From Acidobacteriota bacterium (GTDB taxonomy: Bacteria; Acidobacteriota; Vicinamibacteria; Vicinamibacterales; UBA8438): a stretch of 60,199 nt of DNA. Position numbers and translations under genes: made by a program. The notes below the pieces were generated by a model that made no database searches, was not told the origin of the DNA, and saw only the letters and a list, made by a program, of their open reading frames with translations. Position 1 is the first letter of the stretch, and each line of letters starts with the position of its first letter. Positions 25,788 through 33,806 of the stretch are shown here, one piece after another. The stretch is from contig WTFV01000049.1 of NCBI GenBank assembly GCA_011523845.1, positions 1 through 60,199 on the forward strand. The letters run 5' to 3'.

Positions 25788-27482
25788 ATGAGGTCGCTCG
25801 CCGCCACGCTCGATGCCCTGCGACCGCACCTGCCGGTCGCGCTGGTCTCCGCCGCTGCTTTCGACCGGGCGCGGGCGGCCGTGGACCACCTGGAGCCGGA
25901 GATCACGAACGGCACCTATTTCGAATGCCGGCTGCAGAGCGGAACGCCGCGGGTCGATCTGGTCGTCATCGTGGGCCTCGATGGCGGCAGGCGCCTGGCC
26001 GCCACGGGTGGAAGAAGGTCGGCCGGCGCACGACACGAACCGCCGGGGTGGGGCTCGCTTCTCGCCCTCTGCCGGCAGTGGACAGCGTCGGACCCCGCGC
26101 TGCGCGACCTGATCGATCACATCTGGCTCGAATACGACGTCGAGGGCGAACCGTCCCGGCACGCAGCGGTCCCGACGGCGCCGGGCGTGTTCTGCAGCCT
26201 GCGCAGGGCGCACAGGAGGGCCTGCTCGGCTCCGGGGCTCTGCCGGAAGGTACTGTCGGCACTCGAGGCGCTGACCGGACGTTCCGCGCCATATTCCGTC
26301 CGGGAGTGTCTCTCGGACTGCTGCGCCCGGCTCCCGCTGGAGTCCGGCATGCCCCATGTCGGCTTCATGGCCGGCCGCAAGGCGCCCGCCGTACGGGTCT
26401 GCATCGCGAAGCTGCCGGCGGCCGACGCCGCGCACTTCCTCGCCGCCACGGCGGGAATCGGCGGCGGAACCGTCGCCGAGATCGTTCGCCTGGCGTCCCT
26501 CCCGGACAGTCCCGGCGGGCCGCTGTACGTTCCGATGCTGCACCTCGACATCGATGAGCGGCACGGCTTCGTCGCACGCGTGGGGATGGAGCGGCAGTTC
26601 CCCTGGATCTGTCAGCTCGCCGGCCGTCTCGGCGCAGGCGAGCACACGCTTCTGGATGCCCTGACGGCGCGGGGCCTCTGTACGCGGGACAAGCGCGACG
26701 CTCTCCTCGAGTGGCCCGGGCGCTCGGTTGCGATAATGCCGCACGAGATCTGGTGGAGCGTGGTCGAGCGGCGGGTCAACCACGTCAAGTTCGTCTACGA
26801 ACCCGAGTCCGGCGTCGAGGCGAAGGGCTATCTCTTCGCGAGGCACCGTGCCTGCCGCAGGCGGCCGCCAGCCGTTCGATTGAGGGGTCCGGAGCGAGTC
26901 ATGCCGGAAAAGACCGCCGAGCTCGAGACGACTCTGATCGCCGTCGACATCGGCGACCGCGAGACGGGTCGGGTGGAGAAGATGACCGCGCACCGGCACG
27001 GCATCCTGCATCGCGCGTTCTCCATCTTCGTCTTCGACGACGCCGACCGCCTGCTGTTGCAGCGGCGAGCCCGCGGCAAGTACCACTCGGGCGGTCTCTG
27101 GTCGAACACGTGCTGCAGCCACCCGCGAGCCGGAGAGCCTCTGCTGGCCGCCGCCCACAGACGACTGCAGGAGGAAATGGGCTTCGACTGTCCGCTCGAA
27201 CCGGTGTTCGGCTTCGTCTATCGGGCAACGCTGGACGGCGGGCTGGTGGAGCACGAGTACGACCATGTCATCGCGGGACGCTATCAGGGAGCTCCCACCC
27301 CCGACGTCCGCGAGGTCGAAGGCTGGAAATGGGAGCGCGTGCCCACAATCCGCTCCCAGCTCGCGCTGCATCGCGAAGCGTTCACGGCCTGGTTCGAGCG
27401 CGCGCTGGACGGATTGCTCTCGCGCGGCCTCCCGGCGTCGCGCGTGCCGACCCGTGGACCGGACAGAGGAGAAACACCATGA
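25788..27482 (+). CDS. unknown domain fused to type 1 isopentenyl-diphosphate isomerase
   Basis: This continuous 564-codon frame starts 5 bases after lanM. Residues 1-371 are of a family I cannot name; conserved-looking pieces are DLIDHIWLEYDVEGE, PMLHLDIDERHGFVARVGME and RRVNHVKFVYEPESGVEAKG. Residues 372-564 are a clear IDI-1: ILHRAFSIFVFDD, WSNTCCSHPRAGEP (catalytic Cys443, metal His445), RLQEEMGFDC (Nudix-like) and LVEHEYDHVIAGRY (acid ligands 488/490). It would interconvert IPP and DMAPP. The join (about residues 352-371) is Arg-rich. A +1-frame TGA at 26881 and a GGAG-preceded ATG at 26901 lie there. Either a true fusion or two genes merged by a small indel is possible. No prenyltransferase is nearby. 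Confidence 0.8.
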   Translation: MRSLAATLDALRPHLPVALVSAAAFDRARAAVDHLEPEITNGTYFECRLQSGTPRVDLVVIVGLDGGRRLAATGGRRSAGARHEPPGWGSLLALCRQWTASDPALRDLIDHIWLEYDVEGEPSRHAAVPTAPGVFCSLRRAHRRACSAPGLCRKVLSALEALTGRSAPYSVRECLSDCCARLPLESGMPHVGFMAGRKAPAVRVCIAKLPAADAAHFLAATAGIGGGTVAEIVRLASLPDSPGGPLYVPMLHLDIDERHGFVARVGMERQFPWICQLAGRLGAGEHTLLDALTARGLCTRDKRDALLEWPGRSVAIMPHEIWWSVVERRVNHVKFVYEPESGVEAKGYLFARHRACRRRPPAVRLRGPERVMPEKTAELETTLIAVDIGDRETGRVEKMTAHRHGILHRAFSIFVFDDADRLLLQRRARGKYHSGGLWSNTCCSHPRAGEPLLAAAHRRLQEEMGFDCPLEPVFGFVYRATLDGGLVEHEYDHVIAGRYQGAPTPDVREVEGWKWERVPTIRSQLALHREAFTAWFERALDGLLSRGLPASRVPTRGPDRGETP

Positions 27483-27661
27483 AGCAGACGGAAGACCACG
27501 CAAGCGCCGACCATCGACCGGCGGACAGCGGACGACTCCCCGACGAGGATCTCGACGCGGTCACCGGCGGCCTGATGCATCCGCCGGAACCGAGCGGAAC
27601 CGAACATCCTCGAATCGACGGCCGATCGGATGCGGGACATGACGAGACCGCCGACGCATGA
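27479..27661 (+). CDS. short Gly-Gly leader peptide, second candidate precursor
   Basis: This 60-residue peptide overlaps the isomerase stop by 4 bases and is preceded by a strong GAGGAG site. Its residues 20-31, LPDEDLDAVTGG, match the leader end of the main precursor (LTPEQLEAVAGG) position by position. The stretch before it is short and lacks the nitrile-hydratase-like body. The 29 residues after Gly-Gly begin LMHPPEPSGTEHPRIDG and hold Ser and Thr but no Cys. They therefore cannot form lanthionine by themselves. It could be exported by the same C39 transporter, be modified differently, or act as a signal or immunity peptide. Confidence 0.7.
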   Translation: MKQTEDHASADHRPADSGRLPDEDLDAVTGGLMHPPEPSGTEHPRIDGRSDAGHDETADA

Positions 27662-28334
27662 CGTCAGCGCAACCGCTGGTGACACCTGCAGAGGGCCGGC
27701 AGCCGGCGCGCCGGTCCCGCGCCGGGTCGTGGCCCTGCGGTGGGGACTGGGCGGCCTGATCGCCGCCCCGTTCGCCATCCTTCCGCACGAGGCGGCCCAC
27801 TATCTGGTCCTTCTCGCGCTCGGCGTTCCCGATCTCGCGCTGCACCATGCGGCCGTCACGTGGGATCTGCGCGAATTCTGGGAAGCGATCCAGCGCGCCG
27901 ACTTCGACGGCGCCGCTGCTGTCGCACCGATCTGGGGCGTCGCGCTGTCCGATGCCATGGGACCGATCGCGACCTGCGGCATCGTGGTCGGGTGCTGCTA
28001 CGGCTGCGCGAGGTGGCGCCCATACCCGGCGCTCGTCGCAGTGGCCCTCCTCTCGCAGTTCCGCATCCGGGCCGGCGCCAGGCACGTGGTGCGCGAGTCG
28101 CTCGGCATCGACACGCCAGCCAACTACGACGAGCTGAGAGTCGCGGCGTTGACCGGCATCCCGGTCGAGGTCCTCGTGGGGTTCGCCCTGCTGACGCTGC
28201 TGGTCTCGGGCATCTGGCTGGCGCGGTTCTTTCCGCGCGGGCGGCGCCTCGTGGCGGTCGCATCGATGGCTGCGGGCATGGTCGCCGGCCTGTATCTCTA
28301 CTTCGGCGTCGTCGGTCCGTGGCTGCTGCCCTGA
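27630..28334 (+). CDS. membrane protein with HExxH motif (M50-like)
   Basis: This 234-residue polytopic membrane protein is the last gene of the rightward RiPP arm. Near the first helix it reads ILPHEAAHYLVLLALGV (HEAAH at residues 53-57), the pattern of site-2-protease-like membrane metallopeptidases (HExxH within a helix). Later helices include DAMGPIATCGIVVGCCYG, where an Asp-Ala-Met-Gly-Pro turn might give the third ligand, and two C-terminal helices. The ATG at 27630 overlaps the end of the short Gly-Gly peptide; ATG 27639 is an alternative. Neither has a strong SD. A role in peptide maturation or producer immunity is inferred from motif and place; the family is not recognised with certainty. 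Confidence 0.65.
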   Translation: MRDMTRPPTHDVSATAGDTCRGPAAGAPVPRRVVALRWGLGGLIAAPFAILPHEAAHYLVLLALGVPDLALHHAAVTWDLREFWEAIQRADFDGAAAVAPIWGVALSDAMGPIATCGIVVGCCYGCARWRPYPALVAVALLSQFRIRAGARHVVRESLGIDTPANYDELRVAALTGIPVEVLVGFALLTLLVSGIWLARFFPRGRRLVAVASMAAGMVAGLYLYFGVVGPWLLP

Positions 28335-28396
28335 CCGACCGGGACTCCTCACGCGCGCGCCGCACCGTACGAACCGCGCGGATGACGCGAAGCCGG

Positions 28397-28501
28397 CCCG
28401 CACGCCGGGCAGCACCCGACAGCGGCACGGCGCCGGCACGCCCGCCGATGCGCATGCCGTCACGACCGCGCCCGCACGCCGGGCAGCACCCCGGCAGCGG
28501 C
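28397..28501. repeat. pair of 30-bp direct repeats in an intergenic gap
   Basis: The 335-base gap between the membrane HExxH gene and the M28 peptidase gene contains two close copies of a 30-base unit starting CCCGCACGCCGGGCAGCACC (28397-28426 and 28471-28501). No gene is seen in this gap. The right side is occupied by dispersed repeat B. Confidence 0.7.
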
Positions 28502-28565
28502 CCCGCAGACTCGCGGCCGCCGCTGCCTCGCCGCCCGGTTGCGGCGCACCGCCGGCGGTCAGGGC

Positions 28566-28675
28566 CAGGAGCTTGCGCCGCAGAACGCAGCGCAGCGAAG
28601 TTCAGCGACGCAAGGTCGTGGAGCGGGGGGATGGGCCGAAACGCCGAGCCCGCGAGGCGTTTCGGGGCGCTACCG
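28566..28675 (+). repeat. dispersed repeat B, copy 1, with hairpin
   Basis: This element of about 110 bases is related to 35009-35115 on the opposite strand. It contains a perfect 10-bp inverted repeat (CCGAAACGCC at 28636-28645, GGCGTTTCGG at 28656-28665) and, before it, a degenerate second hairpin around GCGCCGCAGAAC. It abuts the M28 peptidase gene, whose stop codon lies at its edge, so it may also work as a transcription terminator there. Confidence 0.7.
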
Positions 28676-29680
28676 CGGCGCCCCGTCGAGGTCGAGCACC
28701 AGATCCGTCACGATGCGGGCGGCCCGCGTCAGCGCCTGCGGATCCAGCCTGTCGAGCGTGTCGCGCTCGGTGTGGATCGTGCTCAGGATCGGCGGCGCGA
28801 GCGCGCCGCGCAGCGCGTCGGACAGCTCGCCATTGAGGAACAGCCAGACGCGATGGGCCTCGGCCGCCGGCAGCACGGCGAGCGAGATGGCGGGGATTCC
28901 GGCCCGCTGGAAGCTCCGGTCGTCGCTCGGCGGCATGCGGGGCGAGCCCACGCAGGCGACGGCGTGGCGGGCGCATACGCGGTGCACGCGGCCCGCGAGG
29001 GGATGCTCGGGCGAGAGATCGCCGGGACCGTACAGCAGGGCGTCCCCGTACCCGACGATGTCCACGTTGACCATCACGGCCCCGGGGGCGGGATCGAGCG
29101 ACTGCACGTAGGCGCGTGACCCGAGCAGACCGAGCTCCTCCATGTCGAAGAAGACGACGTGCACCGTCCCGCGCAGCGCCGCGCCCCGCAAGGTCTCCGC
29201 CGCTCGCAGCAGCACCAGGACGCCTGCCGCGTTGTCCACGACGCCGTGGCTGAGATCGCCACCTTCCAGCCGGGCCGCATCGAAGTGGCCGCCGACGATG
29301 ACCCGCGGCGGGCCGGCGCCGAGACCGACGACCACGTTGTGGCCGCTCGGCCGGTCGTCGTTCGCGTTCGTGCGCGGAAACGTCTGCAGCACGTAGGGCA
29401 GCTCCCGCCGTTGCAGCTCGTCCTCCAGCGCGGCGAGCCGCCCGTCGTTCGACGGCTGCACGAAACGCCGTGCGACGTCGATCACGTCCTCCGTGAAGGC
29501 GGCGGGCGACGGACCCGACGCTACGGGGGCGCCCGACGGACCGGACACTGCCCGGATCGCGGGTGACCGTCCCGATGCCGCGGGCTCCGGCAGTCGAGGT
29601 TCAACGCCGACCCCGCATCCGACCGCCGCCAGGAACAGCAGGAACCGGATACAGGCAGGTGCGGCAACAGGTGTCTCCAT
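28670..29680 (-). CDS. M28-family zinc peptidase, lipoprotein
   Basis: This 336-residue exported zinc peptidase is of the M28 (aminopeptidase) family. The N-terminus (CIRFLLFLAAVGCGVG) looks like a lipoprotein signal with the lipid-bearing Cys in AVGC. The zinc and catalytic residues are all visible: VIVGGHFDAARLEGG, HGVVDNAAGVLVLL, VFFDMEELGLLGSRAY, VNVDIVGYGD and STIHTERDTLDRLD. It should cleave N-terminal residues from peptides at the cell surface or in the periplasm. It is not part of the RiPP operon (opposite strand). The specificity is unknown. Confidence 0.88.
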   Translation of the reverse strand: METPVAAPACIRFLLFLAAVGCGVGVEPRLPEPAASGRSPAIRAVSGPSGAPVASGPSPAAFTEDVIDVARRFVQPSNDGRLAALEDELQRRELPYVLQTFPRTNANDDRPSGHNVVVGLGAGPPRVIVGGHFDAARLEGGDLSHGVVDNAAGVLVLLRAAETLRGAALRGTVHVVFFDMEELGLLGSRAYVQSLDPAPGAVMVNVDIVGYGDALLYGPGDLSPEHPLAGRVHRVCARHAVACVGSPRMPPSDDRSFQRAGIPAISLAVLPAAEAHRVWLFLNGELSDALRGALAPPILSTIHTERDTLDRLDPQALTRAARIVTDLVLDLDGAPR

Positions 29681-29949
29681 CTTCCCTCACTCTCCGCTTT
29701 CGGGCACGGGACGCAGTGTCCAGCGCCCCGACAGGACGCAACACCGCGCCGGAACCGCGAAACGACCTCGGGTAGCGGACCTCGACGCGGACGCTGCGTC
29801 CGACATGAAGCAACAGGCGTGCCGGAACCGGGAAGCGGCACGGTGCGCCGCGCCGCCACGCACGGGGCAATCCGGACACCGCGGGTGGCCACCGGGCCGG
29901 CATCCGGAAGGCAACTCCGGTTGTCGTCAGTCACGCCGGACGGGGAGGC

Positions 29950-30023
<74 letters not shown>

Positions 30024-30062
30024 GTCAGGACGGCAGCGCAGGCGACTCGGGAAGACAGAAGA

Positions 30063-30137
30063 TGGAGCGGGAAACGGGATTCGAACCCGCGACTTCGACC
30101 ATGGCAAGGTCGCACTCTACCACTGAGTTATTCCCGC
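30063..30137 (-). tRNA. tRNA-Gly (GCC)
   Basis: This is a 75-base tRNA on the minus strand with encoded CCA. The acceptor pairs GCGGGAA with TTCCCGC. The anticodon stem CGACC/GGTCG holds loop TTGCCAT, giving anticodon GCC. The T arm has GGTTCGAATCC. It is 39 bases from the tRNA-Cys and probably cotranscribed with it, tRNA-Gly first. Confidence 0.95.
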
Positions 30138-30218
30138 TCGCCCCGAAGCGCTGGCTTCAAAGGTACCACAGGGCGCAGTGCGTCTTCAAGATCCCCCGTC
30201 CGGCCGGCGCCGATCCGG

Positions 30219-30602
30219 TCAGCGCCCAGGCCAGCCGGCGCTGAACGCGTTTCGTACCAGCGTGACGTCCGGCGCGTCGTCGGCGCCGGCCTGCACGGCC
30301 ACGACGTCGAAGCGGCAGGGCCGCGCGGACCAACCCGCCCGCGCCATGTAGCGCTGCGCCATCGCGATGACCTGCCGCTGCTTGCGCGGCGTCACCGCCC
30401 CGAGCGCTCCGCCGAAGCCGCGGGACGTTCGCGCCTTGACCTCGACGAAAACGAGCACGTCGCCGTCGCGCGCGATGATGTCGATTTCGCCATGGCGGGT
30501 TCGGAAACGGCGCGCGAGAATGACGTACCCGCGGCGGCGCAACTCCCGGCAGGCGAGATCCTCCCCCTGTCTTCCGAGGCGTTCCTGATGAGGCGTCGGC
30601 AT
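30219..30602 (-). CDS. YraN/UPF0102 family endonuclease-like protein
   Basis: This 127-residue UPF0102 (YraN) protein has a Holliday-junction-resolvase-like PD-(D/E)xK fold. The start is LGRQGEDLACRELRRRGYVI. The nuclease-like core is HGEIDIIARDGDVLVFVEVK (Glu, Asp and Glu-x-Lys). The region VTPRKQRQVIAMAQRYMAR follows, then RFDVVAV. Length and motifs are normal for the family. I chose the ATG before PTPHQERLGRQG; the frame upstream runs into dispersed repeat A and is not conserved-looking. Confidence 0.9.
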   Translation of the reverse strand: MPTPHQERLGRQGEDLACRELRRRGYVILARRFRTRHGEIDIIARDGDVLVFVEVKARTSRGFGGALGAVTPRKQRQVIAMAQRYMARAGWSARPCRFDVVAVQAGADDAPDVTLVRNAFSAGWPGR

Positions 30603-30640
30603 GGTGGCCTGGAGGAATGCAAACCGCAGACCACCTGGCG

Positions 30641-30797
30641 GCCCGTGGCGAAACCCCGCGTGGCACCGAGAGCGACGAGGCGCCCCGACACCCGGCACCC
30701 GGCGTGAGGAAGGCGCATGTTGGGCAAATGCAACCGACGAACAACGCAGTCAGGCGGGATGCATCGGCGCTCGAATGCAGCGGGGATGAAACGGCGG
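30641..30797 (+). repeat. dispersed repeat A, copy 2
   Basis: This intergenic element of about 155 bases lies between yraN and cysS and is closely similar to 35942-36092 in the same orientation. Shared blocks are CGTGGCGAAACCCCGCGT, ACCGACGAACAACGC and GCTCGAATGCAGCGGGGAT. It carries no gene. Confidence 0.8.
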
Positions 30798-30850
30798 GCG
30801 CCGCCTGCCCGGCCGGCCGCTCGACGGTGCCGCTGCAAGGCAGGCCGGGC

Positions 30851-32266
30851 CTACTTCCGTTTCCAGCGCGTGCCGGCCGGCGTGTCCTCCAGCACGATGC
30901 CGCGCGCGTCCAGCTCGTCGCGGATGCGATCCGCGGTCGGGAAGTCCCGCTGCCGCCGCGCCGCGCGGCGTTCCTCGATCAGGCTCTCGATCTCGAGCAC
31001 GTCGACCGGCGGGGCGGCCTCCTCGCGACGCCGGAGCGCGATGACCCCCAGCACGTCGTCGAAGCTCTCGAACGCTTCCCGCACGGTGGCCGCGTCCTCC
31101 ACGCCGAGGTCGCCGGCGTCGATCGCGGTGTTCACGTCGCGCACCAGCTCGAAGATCGCGCCGATGGCCCCGGGCGTGTTGAGGTCATCGGCGATCCGGG
31201 CCCGGAACGCCTCGCGCGCCGCCCCCACCCGCTCCGCGACGTCCGCTTGGGCGCCCGGCGCGGTCACGGCGTCCAGCCGCGCCAGGCAGTCCATCAGGCG
31301 CCGCAACGCCTCCTCGGCCTGCCCGAGGCTGTCCCAGCCGAAGCGGAGCTGCTTGCGATAGTGGGTCGACAGCAGCACGTAGCGCAGCGCGGACGGCCGG
31401 TAGCCGCGCTCCAGAACGTCGCGCACGTTCAGGACGTTGCCGAGCGACTTCGACATCTTCACGTCGCTGCCCAGCAGCAGGTGCTCCACGTGCACCCAGA
31501 ACCGCGCGAACTGCTCGCCGGTGGAGCCCTCCGACTGTGCGATCTCGTTCTCGTGGTGCGGAAAGATGAGGTCGACGCCACCCGCGTGGATGTCGATGGG
31601 CGACCCGTCGAGCAGCCGCAACGCCATCGCCGAGCACTCGATGTGCCAGCCGGGACGCCCGGGACCGACGCCGTAGTCCCACGTCGGCTCGTCCGGTCCG
31701 GTCGCCTTCCACAGAACGAAGTCGCGCGCCGCGTCCTTGGCGTACTCGTCGCTGTCGATACGCGCGCCATCCTGCATGCCGGCGTGATCGAGCCGCGCCA
31801 GCTTGCCGTAGTCCGGGAGGCTGGCAATCCGGAAGTAGACCGACCCGTCGCTGCGATAGGCGTGCCCGCGCGCCTCGAGCGCCCGGATGGTCTCCACCAT
31901 CGCCCGCAGGTTCGCCTCGTCGGTCGCGCGCGGAGACTCCTCCGCCGGCTCGATGCCGAGCGTCTCGGCGTCCTCCCGGAACGCGGCGATGTAGCGGTCG
32001 GTGTACTCGCGCAGCGGAACGCCGTCCCTGCGGGCCCCGGCGATCGTCTTGTCGTCGACGTCCGTGAAGTTGACGACCTGCCGCATGCGGTGACCGCCGA
32101 CGTGCCGCAGCGCGCGGCGCAGCACGTCGAGACAGACGAAGGTGCGGAAGTTGCCGATGTGGCCCCGCGCGTAGACGGTCAGGCCGCAGGCGTACATGCG
32201 CACCGTGTCGTCGCGGAGCGGGGCGAAGTCCTCAATCCGGCGTGTGAGCGTGTTGTAGAGACGCAT
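30851..32266 (-). CDS. cysS: cysteinyl-tRNA synthetase
   Basis: This 471-residue class I aminoacyl-tRNA synthetase charges tRNA-Cys. The signatures are YACGLTVYARGHIGNFRTF (HIGH-like motif with zinc-binding Cys), VVNFTDVDDKTI, PGRPGWHIECSAMA, DIHAGGVDLIFPHHENE and the KMSKSLGNVLNV loop. The C-terminal helical domain and the tail RDFPTADRIRDELDARGIVL followed by EDTPAGTRWKRK are typical. The length is normal. The gene stands alone between repeat A and a small unknown gene, with the tRNA-Cys gene nearby. Confidence 0.97.
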   Translation of the reverse strand: MRLYNTLTRRIEDFAPLRDDTVRMYACGLTVYARGHIGNFRTFVCLDVLRRALRHVGGHRMRQVVNFTDVDDKTIAGARRDGVPLREYTDRYIAAFREDAETLGIEPAEESPRATDEANLRAMVETIRALEARGHAYRSDGSVYFRIASLPDYGKLARLDHAGMQDGARIDSDEYAKDAARDFVLWKATGPDEPTWDYGVGPGRPGWHIECSAMALRLLDGSPIDIHAGGVDLIFPHHENEIAQSEGSTGEQFARFWVHVEHLLLGSDVKMSKSLGNVLNVRDVLERGYRPSALRYVLLSTHYRKQLRFGWDSLGQAEEALRRLMDCLARLDAVTAPGAQADVAERVGAAREAFRARIADDLNTPGAIGAIFELVRDVNTAIDAGDLGVEDAATVREAFESFDDVLGVIALRRREEAAPPVDVLEIESLIEERRAARRQRDFPTADRIRDELDARGIVLEDTPAGTRWKRK

Positions 32267-32305
32267 CGGGATCGCGAAATCGACGGCAGTTGGATGTCGT
32301 GCAGG

Positions 32306-32752
32306 TCAGGTCGCGGCGGGAAGCGGCGTGACCAGCGTGCAGCACTCGGCGCCGTCCACGCGACCGAACTCGAGCCGGCTTGCGAGGCGGCGCATGGCGG
32401 CGAGAGGCGCGTCGCCTCCCCCTTCGCTCAGGATCCGCTGGACGGCCGGCCCGGACACCGGTCCGGGCGCCCCCGGATCGACCAGATAACGCACGCGGAT
32501 CGTGAGCGCGCCCGGGCCGGTGGTGAAGGTTATCGCCACGCTCGAGTAGACCGATCCGGCGGGGTGATCGAGCACCCCGCTCGTGGCCAGCGTGACGGCG
32601 CGCGTCGCCGCGCCCGCCGCGGTGCACCCCAGGGAGCAGGCCAGCCGCTCCACCACGGAGTCGCGCAGCGCCCGAAATCGCGTATCGCAGGGTAGGGTCA
32701 CCTCCAACCGGACGGCGCTCGGATCCGCTCGCTCGGCGTCGGACACGGCCAT
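32306..32752 (-). CDS. hypothetical protein
   Basis: I do not recognise a family for this 148-residue protein with certainty. The N-terminal part (VRLEVTLPCDTRFRALRDSV, then VERLACSLGC) and the strand-rich middle (YSSVAITFTTGPGALTIRVR) vaguely recall the ATP-binding fold of RsbW-type anti-sigma kinases. The key N-box and G-box motifs are not evident. It starts 4 bases after ribF ends, on the same strand, and is probably cotranslated with it. Confidence 0.55.
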   Translation of the reverse strand: MAVSDAERADPSAVRLEVTLPCDTRFRALRDSVVERLACSLGCTAAGAATRAVTLATSGVLDHPAGSVYSSVAITFTTGPGALTIRVRYLVDPGAPGPVSGPAVQRILSEGGGDAPLAAMRRLASRLEFGRVDGAECCTLVTPLPAAT

Positions 32753-32756
32753 AACA

Positions 32757-33710
32757 CTACAGGGAAATCTGCTCGAAGAGCGCCCGCGCCCGGTTGCAGT
32801 CCCGGTCGATCTGCCGCCGCAGCGCGGCCGCGTCCTCGAACGCCTGCTCGCCGCGCAGCCGCTGGATGAACGCCAGCCGCAGGGATCGACCGTAGAGATC
32901 GAGGTCCGCGTCGAACAGGTGCGTCTCGATGGTTCTCGGACCGTCGGGCCCGAACGTCGGCCGCACGCCGATGTTCGTCACCGAGGCGTGCAGCACGCCG
33001 TCCACCCTCGTCGTCGTTGCATAGACGCCGTCCGGCGGCACCAGCTCGTTGTCCGTACGCAGGTTGGCGGTGGGCACGCCGTGGTTCCGGCCCCGCCCCT
33101 CCCCCCGCTCCACCGTACCGTCGATCATGTAGTGATGGCCGAGCAGCGCGCCCGCTTCGTCGACGCGCCCGTCGGCAATCAACCGCCGCAGCCGCGTGCT
33201 GCTGACGACGAACTCCTTGTACCGCACCGGGTCGATCTTCTCGGCCTCGAAACCGTAGCGGGCGCCGAGCGAGCGAAGCAGCGAGAAGTTGCCGCTGCGG
33301 TGCCGGCCGAACAGGAAGTTCGCGCCGACGCAGACCTCCGCCACCTGCAGCCACTCGACGAGCACGGTGCGGACGAATCGATCCGGATCCCACTGGGAGA
33401 GCGCCGGCGTGAAGCGCACGATGGCGGCGCCGTCCATGCCGGCGGCCGCGAGTGCCTCCAGTTTCTGGGCCTCGGTCATCAGCAGCGGCGGGGCCTTGTC
33501 GGGCCGCACGACGCGCGGCGGATGCGGATCGAAGGTCAGTGCCGCCGCCGTCGCGTGCCGCTCGTCCGCGCGGCGCCGCACCCGCTCGACGATCCGCGTG
33601 TGCCCCCGGTGCAGGCCGTCGAAGTTGCCGAGCGCCAGGACCGTCTGCGTCCAGCGCGCCGGCGGCGGGTCGTCAGGATAGTGAATGACTTCCATGCGCG
33701 ATCCCGCCAT
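32757..33710 (-). CDS. ribF: bifunctional riboflavin kinase / FAD synthetase
   Basis: This 317-residue enzyme makes FMN from riboflavin and then FAD. The N-terminal adenylyltransferase domain has LALGNFDGLHRGHTRIVERV and TFDPHPPRVV, with VSSTRLRRLIADGRVDEAGA near its end. The C-terminal kinase domain has GRGRNHGVPTANL, GVYATTTRVDG and HLFDADLDLYGRSLRLAFI. All hallmark motifs are present and the length is normal. Two ATGs are possible (33710 and 33695); neither has a clear SD. Confidence 0.95.
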   Translation of the reverse strand: MAGSRMEVIHYPDDPPPARWTQTVLALGNFDGLHRGHTRIVERVRRRADERHATAAALTFDPHPPRVVRPDKAPPLLMTEAQKLEALAAAGMDGAAIVRFTPALSQWDPDRFVRTVLVEWLQVAEVCVGANFLFGRHRSGNFSLLRSLGARYGFEAEKIDPVRYKEFVVSSTRLRRLIADGRVDEAGALLGHHYMIDGTVERGEGRGRNHGVPTANLRTDNELVPPDGVYATTTRVDGVLHASVTNIGVRPTFGPDGPRTIETHLFDADLDLYGRSLRLAFIQRLRGEQAFEDAAALRRQIDRDCNRARALFEQISL

Positions 33711-33753
33711 GATAATCCAGAGGCGGGGCCGGGCATCTTCGACCGGGGAGCGA

Positions 33754-33800
33754 CGCAGCCCGGACCGGATGGATTACCGCCCGAATGCAGCGGTACCCGG
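33754..33800 (+). repeat. partial copy of dispersed repeat A
   Basis: A short stretch between ribF and the PhnP-like hydrolase gene contains CCCGAATGCAGCGGTACCC preceded by a GGATGGATTACC block. This resembles the right end of repeat A (GCTCGAATGCAGCGGGGAT). It is probably a decayed or end fragment. Confidence 0.45.
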
Positions 33801-33806
33801 GCGGAT

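Noticed and set aside
26901..27482. IPP isomerase as a separate gene
   Set aside because: It may well be translated separately, but no stop separates it from the upstream frame, so it is kept as one entry and the alternative is described there and in the findings.
29681..29949. Possible gene between the M28 peptidase gene and tRNA-Cys
   Set aside because: Frames here are short or shadows without a start site or family likeness; I see only unassigned sequence.
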